A stretch of DNA of 64,000 nucleotides from Dryocola boscaweniae (lineage in GTDB: Bacteria; Pseudomonadota; Gammaproteobacteria; Enterobacterales; Enterobacteriaceae), in assembly GCF_025215095.1 (NCBI RefSeq), contig NZ_JALHAP010000067.1:24044-88043 (forward strand). Reading direction: 5' to 3'. Positions 22,133-34,836 of this stretch are shown in pieces. The notes below the pieces were generated by a model. The model searched no databases. It was given only the letters and a program-made list of their open reading frames with translations, and was not told the origin of the DNA. The position numbers were made by a program, and so were the translations under genes. Each line of letters starts with the position of its first letter. Position 1 is the stretch's first letter.

Positions 22133-23518
22133 GTGTCACTTTCGCTTTGGCAGCAGTGTCTTGCCCGATTGCAGGATGAGTTACCAGCCACAGAATTCAG
22201 TATGTGGATACGCCCCCTACAGGCGGAACTGAGTGATAACACGCTGGCCCTTTATGCGCCAAACCGGTTTGTGCTCGATTGGGTAAGGGATAAGTACCTA
22301 AATAATATCAACGGATTGCTCAATGATTTTTGCGGCAACGACGCGCCATTACTGCGTTTTGAAGTAGGCAGTAAACCCGTTAGCCAGAACCTCAATCAGC
22401 AAACCGTTGCTACAGCGGCCCCCGCGCAAACTGTACGGGCGGCAGCACCCATGCGCCCGAGCTGGGACAACCTCCCGGCGCCCGCGGAGCAGTCTTATCG
22501 TTCTAACGTTAACCTGAAGCACACCTTCGATAACTTCGTTGAAGGTAAGTCGAACCAGCTTGCACGCGCGGCGGCACGTCAGGTGGCCGATAACCCGGGC
22601 GGCGCGTATAACCCTCTCTTCCTGTATGGCGGAACCGGCTTAGGTAAAACTCACCTGTTGCACGCGGTGGGTAACGGCATTATTGCCCGCAAACCCAATG
22701 CCAAAGTGGTGTATATGCATTCCGAGCGCTTCGTTCAGGACATGGTCAAAGCCCTGCAGAACAATGCGATTGAAGAGTTCAAACGCTATTACCGCTCGGT
22801 TGATGCGCTGCTTATCGATGACATTCAGTTTTTTGCCAATAAAGAGCGTTCACAGGAAGAATTTTTCCATACCTTCAACGCGTTGCTGGAAGGCAATCAG
22901 CAGATCATTCTCACCTCAGATCGTTATCCAAAAGAGATCAACGGCGTTGAGGATCGTCTGAAATCCCGCTTCGGCTGGGGGTTGACCGTTGCGATCGAAC
23001 CGCCTGAGTTAGAAACTCGCGTGGCGATCCTGATGAAAAAAGCCGACGAGAATGATATTCGCCTGCCGGGCGAAGTCGCCTTCTTTATTGCCAAGCGCCT
23101 TCGCTCCAACGTGCGTGAGCTGGAAGGGGCGCTGAACCGCGTAATCGCTAACGCCAACTTTACCGGACGCGCGATTACCATCGACTTCGTGCGTGAAGCG
23201 CTGCGTGATTTGCTGGCGCTGCAGGAGAAGCTCGTCACCATCGACAATATTCAAAAAACGGTGGCCGAGTATTATAAAATTAAGGTTGCTGACCTGCTGT
23301 CCAAACGTCGTTCCCGATCCGTCGCCCGCCCGCGTCAAATGGCGATGGCGCTGGCGAAAGAACTGACGAACCATAGCTTGCCGGAAATCGGCGATGCATT
23401 TGGTGGCCGCGACCATACCACCGTGCTGCACGCCTGCCGTAAAATCGAGCAGTTGCGTGAAGAAAGCCACGACATCAAAGAAGATTTCTCCAACCTAATC
23501 AGAACATTATCTTCGTGA
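22133..23518 (+). CDS. dnaA: Chromosomal replication initiator protein DnaA
   Basis: This 461-residue protein (E. coli 467; the difference is in the variable linker, about residues 90-125) binds oriC and opens it for replication. Domain I begins [17 protein letters not shown]; the AAA+ domain has Walker [10 protein letters not shown] and Walker [10 protein letters not shown]; domain IV has the DnaA signature [18 protein letters not shown]. The GTG at 22133 is chosen because it matches the known E. coli GTG start behind GTGGAGTCCGCC; an in-frame GTG four codons earlier overlaps the ribosome binding site. It is the first gene of the dnaA-dnaN-recF-gyrB operon. Confidence 0.98.
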   Translation: MSLSLWQQCLARLQDELPATEFSMWIRPLQAELSDNTLALYAPNRFVLDWVRDKYLNNINGLLNDFCGNDAPLLRFEVGSKPVSQNLNQQTVATAAPAQTVRAAAPMRPSWDNLPAPAEQSYRSNVNLKHTFDNFVEGKSNQLARAAARQVADNPGGAYNPLFLYGGTGLGKTHLLHAVGNGIIARKPNAKVVYMHSERFVQDMVKALQNNAIEEFKRYYRSVDALLIDDIQFFANKERSQEEFFHTFNALLEGNQQIILTSDRYPKEINGVEDRLKSRFGWGLTVAIEPPELETRVAILMKKADENDIRLPGEVAFFIAKRLRSNVRELEGALNRVIANANFTGRAITIDFVREALRDLLALQEKLVTIDNIQKTVAEYYKIKVADLLSKRRSRSVARPRQMAMALAKELTNHSLPEIGDAFGGRDHTTVLHACRKIEQLREESHDIKEDFSNLIRTLSS

Positions 23519-23522
23519 CGCT

Positions 23523-24623
23523 ATGAAATTTACCGTTGAACGTGAAACTTTATTAAAACCGCTGCAACAGGTGAGTGGCCCGCTTGGTGGCCGTCCGACG
23601 TTACCGATTCTCGGCAACCTGCTGTTGCAAGTCGCGGAGGGTGCGCTCTCTTTAACCGGGACCGATCTGGAAATGGAGATGGTCGCGCGCGTGGCGCTGG
23701 TACAACCGCATGAGCCGGGCGCAACCACCGTGCCTGCCCGCAAATTCTTCGATATTTGCCGTGGCCTGCCGGAAGGGGCTGAAATCGCCGTGCAGCTTGA
23801 GGGTGACCGCATGCTGGTGCGCTCCGGCCGCAGCCGTTTCTCGCTGTCCACATTGCCGGCGACCGATTTCCCGAACCTTGACGACTGGCAGAGCGAAGTT
23901 GAATTCACGCTCCCCCAGGCGACGATGAAACGCCTGATCGAAGCCACGCAGTTTTCTATGGCCCATCAGGACGTGCGTTATTACCTCAACGGCATGCTGT
24001 TTGAAACCGAAGGGGAAGAGCTGCGCACCGTTGCCACCGACGGGCATCGTCTTGCCGTTTGCTCGATGCCGATTGGCCAGGCGCTGCCAAACCATTCGGT
24101 GATCGTGCCGCGTAAAGGCGTGATTGAACTGATGCGTATGCTGGACGGCGGCGAAAACCCTCTGCGCGTGCAAATCGGCAGCAACAATATCCGTGCGCAC
24201 GTCGGCGATTTTATCTTCACCTCGAAGCTGGTTGACGGTCGTTTCCCGGATTATCGCCGCGTATTGCCGAAGAATCCTGATAAACATCTTGATGCTGGCT
24301 GCGATCTGCTTAAACAGGCATTTGCCCGTGCGGCGATTCTCTCCAACGAGAAGTTCCGCGGCGTGCGCCTGTATGTTAGCCAGAATCAGATAAAAATCAC
24401 CGCTAATAACCCGGAGCAGGAAGAAGCAGAAGAAATTCTGGATGTCTCCTACGACGGTTCTGATTTGGAAATCGGCTTTAACGTCAGTTACGTGCTGGAT
24501 GTGCTTAACGCGCTGAAGTGCGAAAATGTTCGCATCCTGCTGACCGACTCCGTTTCCAGCGTGCAGATTGAAGATGCGGCTTCTCAGGCGGCTGCCTACG
24601 TTGTGATGCCAATGAGACTGTAG
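23523..24623 (+). CDS. dnaN: DNA polymerase III subunit beta (sliding clamp)
   Basis: The 366-residue product equals E. coli DnaN. Three topologically similar domains build half of the ring that tethers DNA polymerase III to DNA; the C-terminus VMPMRL lines the client-binding cleft. It lies four bases after dnaA, and the recF start codon follows its stop immediately. Confidence 0.98.
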   Translation: MKFTVERETLLKPLQQVSGPLGGRPTLPILGNLLLQVAEGALSLTGTDLEMEMVARVALVQPHEPGATTVPARKFFDICRGLPEGAEIAVQLEGDRMLVRSGRSRFSLSTLPATDFPNLDDWQSEVEFTLPQATMKRLIEATQFSMAHQDVRYYLNGMLFETEGEELRTVATDGHRLAVCSMPIGQALPNHSVIVPRKGVIELMRMLDGGENPLRVQIGSNNIRAHVGDFIFTSKLVDGRFPDYRRVLPKNPDKHLDAGCDLLKQAFARAAILSNEKFRGVRLYVSQNQIKITANNPEQEEAEEILDVSYDGSDLEIGFNVSYVLDVLNALKCENVRILLTDSVSSVQIEDAASQAAAYVVMPMRL

Positions 24624-28140
<3,517 letters not shown>

Positions 28141-28151
28141 TCGTTAGTCAG

Positions 28152-28188
28152 CGACATGCTGGCGGGGAATTTACTCACCAGCATGTCG
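28152..28188. repeat. Inverted repeat after gyrB
   Basis: CGACATGCTGG (28152-28162) and CCAGCATGTCG (28178-28188) form a perfect 11-bp stem around a 15-base loop, 12 bases past the gyrB stop. There is no T-run, so it may be a mRNA 3'-end stabiliser or a Rho-dependent site, not a standard intrinsic terminator. The rest of the 231-base gap shows nothing recognisable. Confidence 0.6.
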
Positions 28189-28371
28189 ACCTTTAACGGC
28201 ATATGCCGCGAATGTGCCCATAGCGCATGGGTTTGATAGATATTCTCCCGATCAACCCGCCTTCGGGAAAATCGTTTTGCCCTCCCTTGAACAGCCTGAT
28301 TAAAAAGACGGTAACGGCCGGAAGTGACTACACTTTTAAAGCACACGTCGTAATCGCAAGAGGACAGAATC

Positions 28372-28764
28372 ATGGGTCTATTCGATCAGGTTACCGGCAT
28401 GTTGGGAGGTGGCGATGCAGGGAAATTCAAAGTCATCCTCAACTGGATAAATGAGCAGGGCGGCATACAGGCAATACTTGAGCAGTTCCGGCAAAAGGGC
28501 TTTGGAGAAGTCGTCACCTCGTGGTTGAGCGGCGCGCACAACCAGAGCGTTAATCCTGAACAGATACAGGACGTGCTGGGCACGCCGGCAATCAGCAACC
28601 TTGCTGAAAAACTCGGTATTGATGTGGGAAGTGCCGCAATTCTGTTGTCAGAGCAATTTCCGAAAATTGTCGATGCGCTTTCGCCCGATGGCGAAGTTAA
28701 GCATGACGAAGAGGATCTGCTGACCAGGGGTTATCACATCCTGCGTGATAAATTCTTCAGCTAA
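28372..28764 (+). CDS. yidB: YidB family protein (DUF937)
   Basis: A 130-residue cytoplasmic protein related to E. coli YidB (132). It begins with the glycine-rich MGLFDQVTGMLGGGDAGKF, followed by a helical domain with repeated short helices ending LGTPAISNLAEKLGIDVGSA and LSEQFPKIVDALSPDGE. Function is unknown in E. coli. It is a single gene with its own terminator. Confidence 0.92.
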   Translation: MGLFDQVTGMLGGGDAGKFKVILNWINEQGGIQAILEQFRQKGFGEVVTSWLSGAHNQSVNPEQIQDVLGTPAISNLAEKLGIDVGSAAILLSEQFPKIVDALSPDGEVKHDEEDLLTRGYHILRDKFFS

Positions 28765-28770
28765 TCAATA

Positions 28771-28793
28771 ACGCCGCCTGCGGGCGGCGTTTC
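28771..28793 (+). terminator. Terminator after yidB
   Basis: Stem ACGCCGCC (28771-28778), tetraloop TGCG, stem GGCGGCGT (28783-28790), then TTC TT. The hairpin is strong; the T-run is short. Confidence 0.75.
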
Positions 28794-28888
28794 TTATAAA
28801 AAGGGACCTGTTTCAAACGAAACGTAGCTCTATTTTTGTGCGCGGAATCGCGTTAGCATGAAATAAACTCATCACCTCAGAAAATACC

Positions 28889-29701
28889 ATGCCTATAAAA
28901 CTTATTGCGATCGATATGGATGGCACTCTCCTGCTGCCGGATCACACCATTTCTCCTGCGGTTAAAAATGCCATTGCAGCCGCTCGCGAACGCGGCGTAA
29001 ACGTAGTGCTGTGCACCGGCCGCCCTTTTGCTGGCGTTGAGAACTACCTCAAAGAGCTGCATATGGATAAACCGAACGACTACTGCATCACCTACAACGG
29101 CGCGCTGGTGCAGAAAGCGCACGACGGCAGCAGCGTTGCGCAAACCGCGCTGAATTACGATGACTACCGTTACCTGGAGCAGCTTTCCCGCGAGGTGGGC
29201 TCTCACTTCCATGCCCTCGATCGCTACACGCTTTATACCGCTAACCGCGATATCAGCTATTACACCGTCCATGAATCCTTTATCGCCAATATCCCACTGG
29301 TGTTCTGCGAAGCGGAGAATATGGATAAAAACGGCGAATTCCTCAAGGTGATGATGATCGACGATCCGGTCGTGCTGGATAAAGCCATCGCCAAAATCCC
29401 GGATGAAGCCCGGGAACGCTACACGCTGCTTAAAAGTTCGCCTTACTTCCTGGAAATCCTCGATAAGCGCGTGAATAAAGGCACGGGCGTGAAGGCGCTG
29501 GCAGAAGCGCTGGGCATTAAGCAGGAAGAAATCATGACGCTTGGCGATCAGGAAAACGATATCGCCATGCTGGAATATGCTGGCATGGGCGTTGCGATGG
29601 GCAACGCTATCGACAAAGTGAAAGAAGTGAGCAACTTCGTCACCAAATCCAACCTTGAAGACGGCGTAGCGTACGCCATTGAGAAGTTTGTGCTGAACTG
29701 A
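28889..29701 (+). CDS. yidA: Sugar-phosphatase YidA (Cof-type HAD hydrolase)
   Basis: The 270-residue product equals E. coli YidA. HAD motif I is IAIDMDGTLL, motif II VLCTGRP, the motif III lysine lies in VNKGTGVKAL, and motif IV is TLGDQENDIAML. The large C2B cap (about 85-200) gives specificity for sugar phosphates; YidA acts on erythrose-4-phosphate and others in vitro. Monocistronic, with a terminator at 29721. Confidence 0.95.
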   Translation: MPIKLIAIDMDGTLLLPDHTISPAVKNAIAAARERGVNVVLCTGRPFAGVENYLKELHMDKPNDYCITYNGALVQKAHDGSSVAQTALNYDDYRYLEQLSREVGSHFHALDRYTLYTANRDISYYTVHESFIANIPLVFCEAENMDKNGEFLKVMMIDDPVVLDKAIAKIPDEARERYTLLKSSPYFLEILDKRVNKGTGVKALAEALGIKQEEIMTLGDQENDIAMLEYAGMGVAMGNAIDKVKEVSNFVTKSNLEDGVAYAIEKFVLN

Positions 29702-29720
29702 TTTCCCGGTAATGAGAAAG

Positions 29721-29746
29721 CCCTGGCCCACGCCGGGGTTTTTTTT
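29721..29746 (+). terminator. Terminator after yidA
   Basis: Stem CCCTGGC (29721-29727), loop CCAC, stem GCCGGGG (29732-29738) with one T-G pair, then eight T residues. Confidence 0.88.
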
Positions 29747-29785
29747 GCCTTTTATAAAGTGAATTGTCTGTTTTGTGATCCAAAT

Positions 29786-29858
29786 TGTAGTACAACATAT
29801 GTTTGTTGTACTACATTGTGCGCATAGACAAGAGTATGTGCTTCACATTTGTACTTCA
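29786..29858. promoter_or_regulatory. DgoR operator sites of the dgo operon
   Basis: A perfect inverted repeat TGTAGTACAACA (29786-29797) / TGTTGTACTACA (29804-29815) contains two copies of the TTGTA(G/C)TACAA-type site known for FadR-subfamily GntR regulators and reported for DgoR in E. coli. A second, weaker match TTGTACTTCA lies at 29849-29858, closer to dgoR. They fit autoregulation and galactonate-inducible control. Confidence 0.75.
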
Positions 29859-29926
29859 AAATAGCGGCGATTTTCGACGCTCACGGTAAAGTAGTGGTTA
29901 TTTCCCCTTTGATAACAGGATTAACC

Positions 29927-30610
29927 ATGACCAAGACAGACCGCATTATCGTGACGCTGGGTAAGCAAATTATTGAAGGCAAGTACACGCCGGGCGCCGC
30001 GTTACCGGCAGAGGCTGAGCTTTGCGAAGAGTTCGAGACTTCGCGCAACATCATCCGCGAAGTATATCGCTCGCTGATGGCGAAAAGGCTTATCGAGATG
30101 AAGCGTTACCGCGGGGCTTTTGTCTCGCCGCGTAATCAGTGGAACTACCTCGATACCGAGGTGTTGCAGTGGGTGTTGGAAAATGACTATGACCCACGCC
30201 TGATTAGCGCGATGAGCGAGGTGCGCAACCTGGTCGAACCGGCCATTGCCCGCTGGGCTGCGGAACGCGCCACGTCGAGCGACCTGGCAAAAATTGAAGC
30301 CGCGCTCAACGACATGGTGGCGCATAACCAGGATCGGGATGCTTTTAACGAAGCGGATATTCGCTACCACGAAGCGGTGCTGGAATCGGTGCATAACCCG
30401 GTGCTCCAGCAGCTAAGCGTGGCGATAAGTTCGCTACAGCGTGCCGTCTTCGAGCGTACCTGGATGGGCGATGAGGCCAACATGCCAAAAACGCTGCAGG
30501 AACATAAAGCGCTGTTTGATGCGATACGGCACCAGGACAGCCAGGCCGCGGAGCAGGCGGCGCTCACCATGATCGCAAGCTCCACCAAACGACTAAAGGA
30601 CATCACATGA
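29927..30610 (+). CDS. dgoR: GntR/FadR-family regulator of D-galactonate catabolism DgoR
   Basis: The 227-residue product is close to E. coli DgoR (229). The N-terminal winged helix spans about residues 1-70 (LPAEAELCEEFETSRNIIRE) and the C-terminal FCD effector domain has conserved metal-binding histidines (for example NEADIRYHEAVL). It represses the dgo operon until galactonate binds. The frame is open 26 codons further upstream, but the ATG at 29927 matches E. coli and leaves the operator region free. It overlaps dgoK by four bases. Confidence 0.95.
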   Translation: MTKTDRIIVTLGKQIIEGKYTPGAALPAEAELCEEFETSRNIIREVYRSLMAKRLIEMKRYRGAFVSPRNQWNYLDTEVLQWVLENDYDPRLISAMSEVRNLVEPAIARWAAERATSSDLAKIEAALNDMVAHNQDRDAFNEADIRYHEAVLESVHNPVLQQLSVAISSLQRAVFERTWMGDEANMPKTLQEHKALFDAIRHQDSQAAEQAALTMIASSTKRLKDIT

Positions 30611-31491
30611 CATCAGGCTACATCGCTATTGACTGGGGATCGACCAACCTCCGCGCCTGGCACTACCGGGACGGCGTTTGCGTTGACAGCCGACAAACCG
30701 CGGCTGGGGTCACCCGGCTGAACGGCAAATCCCCGCAGGCGGTGTTCGATGAAGTCACCCATGGCTGGCGCGAGCAGGACACGCCGGTTCTGATGGCCGG
30801 TATGGTCGGCAGCAACGCGGGCTGGAAAATCGCCCCTTATCTGCCTTGCCCGGCACCATTCGCAAGCCTTAGCCAGCAGCTTACGCCAGTACTGGACAAA
30901 GTCTGGATTATTCCCGGCCTGAGCGTGCAGCATGATGATAACTGCAACGTGATGCGCGGCGAAGAAACCCAACTGCTGGGCGCTAAAACCTTAAGTCCGG
31001 CGCCGCTTTACATCATGCCGGGAACCCACTGCAAATGGGTACATGCCGATGAGCGCACGGTGCAGGACTTTCGCACCGTAATGACCGGCGAGCTGCACCA
31101 CCTCCTGCTGAATTATTCGCTGATCGGTGCAGGCCTGCCGGAACAAAAAGAAAGTTTTAGCGCTTTTAACGCTGGACTGGAACGCGGCATCAACGACCGC
31201 GACTTGCTGCCTCGCCTGTTTGAAGTACGGGCCGCCCATGTTCTTGGCGGACTTCCTCGCGAAGAAGTCAGTGAGTTTCTTTCCGGGCTGCTGATTGGCA
31301 ACGAAGCGGCGGCAATGACCCGCCATTATGCGTTGGACAATCAGCAACCCGTCACCCTCGTTGCTAACCCATCACTTAGCCGGCGCTATGTTACCGCGCT
31401 GTCGCTGCTGGGCTTCCGGACGAAAGTACTGGACGGCGACGAAGCATTTCAGGCAGGAATAAGGAGTATTGCAAATGCAGTGGCAAACTAA
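30607..31491 (+). CDS. dgoK: 2-dehydro-3-deoxygalactonokinase
   Basis: The 294-residue kinase (E. coli 292) phosphorylates 2-keto-3-deoxy-D-galactonate at C6, the second step of galactonate catabolism. Sugar-kinase-like features are the N-terminal phosphate loop IAIDWGSTNLRAW and the substrate segment MPGTHCKWVH. It overlaps dgoR (4 bases) and dgoA (17 bases), so all are on one message. Confidence 0.95.
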   Translation: MTSGYIAIDWGSTNLRAWHYRDGVCVDSRQTAAGVTRLNGKSPQAVFDEVTHGWREQDTPVLMAGMVGSNAGWKIAPYLPCPAPFASLSQQLTPVLDKVWIIPGLSVQHDDNCNVMRGEETQLLGAKTLSPAPLYIMPGTHCKWVHADERTVQDFRTVMTGELHHLLLNYSLIGAGLPEQKESFSAFNAGLERGINDRDLLPRLFEVRAAHVLGGLPREEVSEFLSGLLIGNEAAAMTRHYALDNQQPVTLVANPSLSRRYVTALSLLGFRTKVLDGDEAFQAGIRSIANAVAN

Positions 31492-32095
31492 TCTTCCGCT
31501 CATCGCTATTTTACGCGGAATCACTCCGGATGAAGCGCATGCTCATGTTGCAGCGTTGCTGGACGCGGGATTCGACGCGATTGAAATTCCGCTCAACTCG
31601 CCAGAGTGGCAAAGAAGTATCCCGGCGATGGTTGAAGCTTTTGGACATCAGGCGTTGATCGGCGCCGGCACCGTGCTTAAGCCCGCGCAGGTGGATGAGC
31701 TTGCCAGAATGGGCGGCAAGCTGGTGGTGACGCCGAACACGCAGCCGGACGTTATTCGTCGTGCGGTCGCGAATGGTATGACCGTATGCGCGGGCTGCGC
31801 CACAGCCTCAGAAGCTTTTACCGCACTGGATGCGGGCGCTCAGGCGCTGAAAATATTCCCCTCTTCCTCTTTCGGCCCGGACTACATCAAAGCGTTAAAA
31901 GCAGTACTCCCGCCGGATGTACCCGTCTTCGCCGTCGGGGGCGTCACGCCGGAAAACCTGGCGCTCTGGCTAAAAGCCGGTTGTGCCGGCGCCGGGCTTG
32001 GCAGCGATTTATACCGTGCCGGACAACCCGTAGCCCGCACCATTGAGAAAGCGAAAGCATTTGTTAAAGCGTATCAAGAGGCTGTGCAATCATGA
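31475..32095 (+). CDS. dgoA: 2-dehydro-3-deoxy-6-phosphogalactonate aldolase
   Basis: A 206-residue class I aldolase of the KDPG/KDPGal family that splits KDPGal into pyruvate and glyceraldehyde-3-phosphate. The catalytic glutamate lies in [11 protein letters not shown], the Schiff-base lysine in [11 protein letters not shown], and GAGTVL and the phosphate loop VGGVTPENL are intact. AAGGAG precedes the ATG at 31475. It overlaps dgoK by 17 bases and dgoD by four. Confidence 0.95.
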   Translation: MQWQTNLPLIAILRGITPDEAHAHVAALLDAGFDAIEIPLNSPEWQRSIPAMVEAFGHQALIGAGTVLKPAQVDELARMGGKLVVTPNTQPDVIRRAVANGMTVCAGCATASEAFTALDAGAQALKIFPSSSFGPDYIKALKAVLPPDVPVFAVGGVTPENLALWLKAGCAGAGLGSDLYRAGQPVARTIEKAKAFVKAYQEAVQS

Positions 32096-33240
32096 AAATT
32101 ACTAAACTGACCACCTACCGTTTACCCCCGCGCTGGATGTTCCTGAAAATCGAAACCGATGAAGGAATTGTCGGCTGGGGGGAGCCGGTGATCGAAGGAC
32201 GAGCGAAAAGCGTTGAAGCGGCTGTACATGAATTAGGTGAGTTATTAATTGGTCAGGAGCCGGCGCGTATTAATGATTTATGGCAGGTGATGTATCGTGG
32301 CGGTTTTTATCGCGGCGGACCAATATTAATGAGCGCCATTTCCGGCATCGACCAGGCGCTATGGGATATTAAAGGTAAAGTATTAAACGCCCCTGTCTGG
32401 CAATTAATGGGTGGTTTAGTTCGCGATAAAATCAAGGCCTACAGTTGGGTCGGCGGCGATCGCCCGGCTGAAGTAATCGATGGTATTAAATCGTTGCGCC
32501 AGATTGGCTTTGATACCTTTAAATTAAATGGCTGCGAAGAAATGGGGGTTATTGATAACTCCCGCAAAGTTGACGCCGCCGTAAATACTGTTGCCCAGAT
32601 CCGCGAAGCGTTTGGCAATGAGATCGAGTTTGGCCTGGATTTCCACGGCCGCGTCAGCGCCCCGATGGCGAAAGTGCTGATTAAAGAGCTGGAACAATAT
32701 CGCCCTTTGTTTATTGAAGAGCCGGTGCTGGCAGAGCAGGCGGAATATTATCCTCGCCTGGCCGCTCAGACTCATATTCCTATCGCCGCCGGTGAGCGCA
32801 TGTTCTCACGCTTTGAGTTTAAACGCGTGCTGGAAGCAGGCGGACTGGCGATTCTGCAACCCGACCTGTCCCACGCGGGCGGGATCACTGAATGCTACAA
32901 AATTGCCGGAATGGCAGAAGCTTATGACGTCGCGCTGGCGCCGCACTGCCCGTTAGGACCGATTGCGCTTGCTGCCTGCTTGCATATTGACTTTGTGTCC
33001 CGCAACGCCGTATTCCAGGAGCAGAGCATGGGCATTCATTATAATAAAGGCGCAGAACTGCTCGATTTTGTAAAAAATAAGGACGATTTCAAAATGGATG
33101 GCGGTCACTTTATGCCATTAATGAAGCCGGGGCTCGGCGTGGAAATAGACGAAGAGCAGGTTATTGAACGCAGTAAAAATGTTATCGACTGGCGCAATCC
33201 ATTATGGCGTTATCCTGATGGTTCCGTCGCTGAATGGTAA
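32092..33240 (+). CDS. dgoD: D-galactonate dehydratase
   Basis: The 382-residue enolase-superfamily enzyme has the E. coli length. It removes water from D-galactonate to give 2-keto-3-deoxygalactonate, the first pathway step. Metal ligands are in [15 protein letters not shown] and AAGERMF, and the catalytic histidine is in LAPHCPLGP. Codon use in the N-terminal third is more AT-rich than in the rest. Four-base overlap with dgoA. Confidence 0.96.
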   Translation: MKITKLTTYRLPPRWMFLKIETDEGIVGWGEPVIEGRAKSVEAAVHELGELLIGQEPARINDLWQVMYRGGFYRGGPILMSAISGIDQALWDIKGKVLNAPVWQLMGGLVRDKIKAYSWVGGDRPAEVIDGIKSLRQIGFDTFKLNGCEEMGVIDNSRKVDAAVNTVAQIREAFGNEIEFGLDFHGRVSAPMAKVLIKELEQYRPLFIEEPVLAEQAEYYPRLAAQTHIPIAAGERMFSRFEFKRVLEAGGLAILQPDLSHAGGITECYKIAGMAEAYDVALAPHCPLGPIALAACLHIDFVSRNAVFQEQSMGIHYNKGAELLDFVKNKDDFKMDGGHFMPLMKPGLGVEIDEEQVIERSKNVIDWRNPLWRYPDGSVAEW

Positions 33241-33349
33241 TTCCCTGCTGTTAACATAGCGCTAAAAAATATTAAAGATAAAACACCCTCTGTAATAAAC
33301 AGGGCATGGTGGCTGGTCAAGCTATGCCCAATTTCTGGAGACAGATGTT

Positions 33350-34642
33350 ATGGATATTTCTGTAACTGCTGCAAAACCTACACGCCGTCGTTATTTAACG
33401 TTAGTTATGATCTTTATTACGGTGGTTATTTGTTATGTGGATCGAGCAAACCTTGCGGTGGCATCGGCTCATATTCAGGAGGAGTTTGGCATTACCAAAA
33501 CCGAGATGGGTTATATCTTCTCGGCATTTGCCTGGCTCTATACTTTGTGTCAGATCCCGGGCGGCTGGTTCCTTGACCGCGTGGGGTCGCGAATGACCTA
33601 TTTTATCGCAATTTTCGGCTGGTCCGTGGCGACGCTCTTCCAGGGCTTTGCGACAGGATTAATGTCGCTGATTGGTCTGCGTGCTATCACCGGTATTTTC
33701 GAAGCGCCCGCGTTTCCAACTAACAACCGCATGGTGACAAGCTGGTTCCCGGAGCGTGAACGCGCTTCCGCCGTGGGTTTTTACACCTCCGGTCAGTTTG
33801 TGGGACTTGCATTTCTCACCCCGCTGCTTATCTGGATTCAGGAGCTGCTGAGCTGGCACTGGGTATTTATTATTACCGGTGGGATTGGCATCGTCTGGTC
33901 ATTTATCTGGATTAAGGTTTATCAGGCGCCTCGCGCCAGTAAAGGTATTAACAACGCGGAGCTGGACTATATTCGCGATGGCGGCGGGCTGGTCGATGGC
34001 GACGCGCCGGGCGAAAAGAAAAACCGCGTCAAAATGACCGCCGCTGACTGGAAATTAGTGTTCCACCGCAAGCTGGTGGGCGTTTATCTCGGGCAATTTG
34101 CCGTGACGTCTACCCTGTGGTTCTTCCTGACCTGGTTCCCGAACTACCTGACGCAGGAAAAGGGTATTACCGCCCTGAAAGCCGGATTTATGACAACGGT
34201 ACCGTTCCTTGCCGCATTCTTCGGCGTGTTGCTCTCGGGCTGGGTCGCCGACAGGCTGGTGCGCAAAGGCTATTCGCTGGGAATTGCGCGTAAAACGCCA
34301 ATCATCTGCGGGCTGCTTATTTCTACCTGTATTATGGGCGCGAACTACACTAATGACCCGGTATGGATCATGACGCTGATGGCCATTGCGTTCTTCGGTA
34401 ACGGTTTCGCCTCCATCACCTGGTCTCTGGTTTCGTCGCTGGCGCCGATGCGCCTGATTGGCCTGACTGGCGGCGTATTTAACTTTGTCGGTGGCCTGGG
34501 GGGCATCACCGTTCCTCTGGTTATTGGCTATCTGGCACAAAGCTACGGCTTCGCTCCGGCGCTGGTTTATATCTCAGCGGTGGCGTTGCTCGGCGCGCTT
34601 TCCTACATTCTGCTGGTGGGTAAAGTAGAAAGGGTAGGCTAA
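33350..34642 (+). CDS. dgoT: D-galactonate:H+ symporter DgoT (MFS)
   Basis: A 430-residue major facilitator of the anion:cation symporter family with 12 membrane helices, matching E. coli DgoT from start to end. Family features are [13 protein letters not shown] in helix 1, where the aspartate-arginine pair takes part in proton and substrate binding, and the [10 protein letters not shown] loop. It imports D-galactonate for DgoD, DgoK and DgoA. TGGAGACAG precedes the ATG. It lies 109 bases after dgoD and is the last dgo gene. Confidence 0.96.
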   Translation: MDISVTAAKPTRRRYLTLVMIFITVVICYVDRANLAVASAHIQEEFGITKTEMGYIFSAFAWLYTLCQIPGGWFLDRVGSRMTYFIAIFGWSVATLFQGFATGLMSLIGLRAITGIFEAPAFPTNNRMVTSWFPERERASAVGFYTSGQFVGLAFLTPLLIWIQELLSWHWVFIITGGIGIVWSFIWIKVYQAPRASKGINNAELDYIRDGGGLVDGDAPGEKKNRVKMTAADWKLVFHRKLVGVYLGQFAVTSTLWFFLTWFPNYLTQEKGITALKAGFMTTVPFLAAFFGVLLSGWVADRLVRKGYSLGIARKTPIICGLLISTCIMGANYTNDPVWIMTLMAIAFFGNGFASITWSLVSSLAPMRLIGLTGGVFNFVGGLGGITVPLVIGYLAQSYGFAPALVYISAVALLGALSYILLVGKVERVG

Positions 34643-34651
34643 AAATCGCTG

Positions 34652-34732
34652 ACAAAGAAGGAAAAAGCGTGGTTTTTCCTTCTTTGTAGTTAGCAGCCGA
34701 AAATCGCTAATTCGATTTTCCTTTTTATTTTT
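34652..34732 (+). terminator. Tandem hairpins ending the dgo operon
   Basis: A perfect 15-bp stem ACAAAGAAGGAAAAA (34652-34666) / TTTTTCCTTCTTTGT (34673-34687) with loop GCGTGG is followed by GAAAATCG (34699-34706) / CGATTTTC (34713-34720) and a T-rich tail. The second has the form of an intrinsic terminator; the first may stabilise the 3' end. Confidence 0.8.
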
Positions 34733-34799
34733 TGACGAGTATTTTTCGTCTTTTCCTCGCATTAAATTTGTTATGAGTATGGGCTAAAACATTCCTTTG

Positions 34800-34834
34800 T
34801 TTTACCCTGAGGCGTCTAACGCTTCAGGGTAAAA
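34800..34834 (+). promoter_or_regulatory. Strong hairpin over the yidR ribosome binding site
   Basis: TTTTACCCTGAGGCGT (34800-34815) pairs with ACGCTTCAGGGTAAAA (34819-34834) around a three-base loop, 16 bp with one G-T pair. Only two bases separate it from the yidR GTG, and the sole Shine-Dalgarno candidate (AGGG, 34826-34829) is buried in the stem. It may be a translational switch, a leftover terminator for upstream transcription, or a DNA operator. Confidence 0.65.
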
Positions 34835-34836
34835 TC

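Noticed and set aside
22044..22232. 62-codon frame in the dnaA leader overlapping the dnaA start
   Set aside because: Out of frame with dnaA and running into its coding region; the leader is well explained as untranslated control DNA.
28877..29731. 284-codon open frame antisense to yidA
   Set aside because: Mirrors yidA almost exactly and has no family features.
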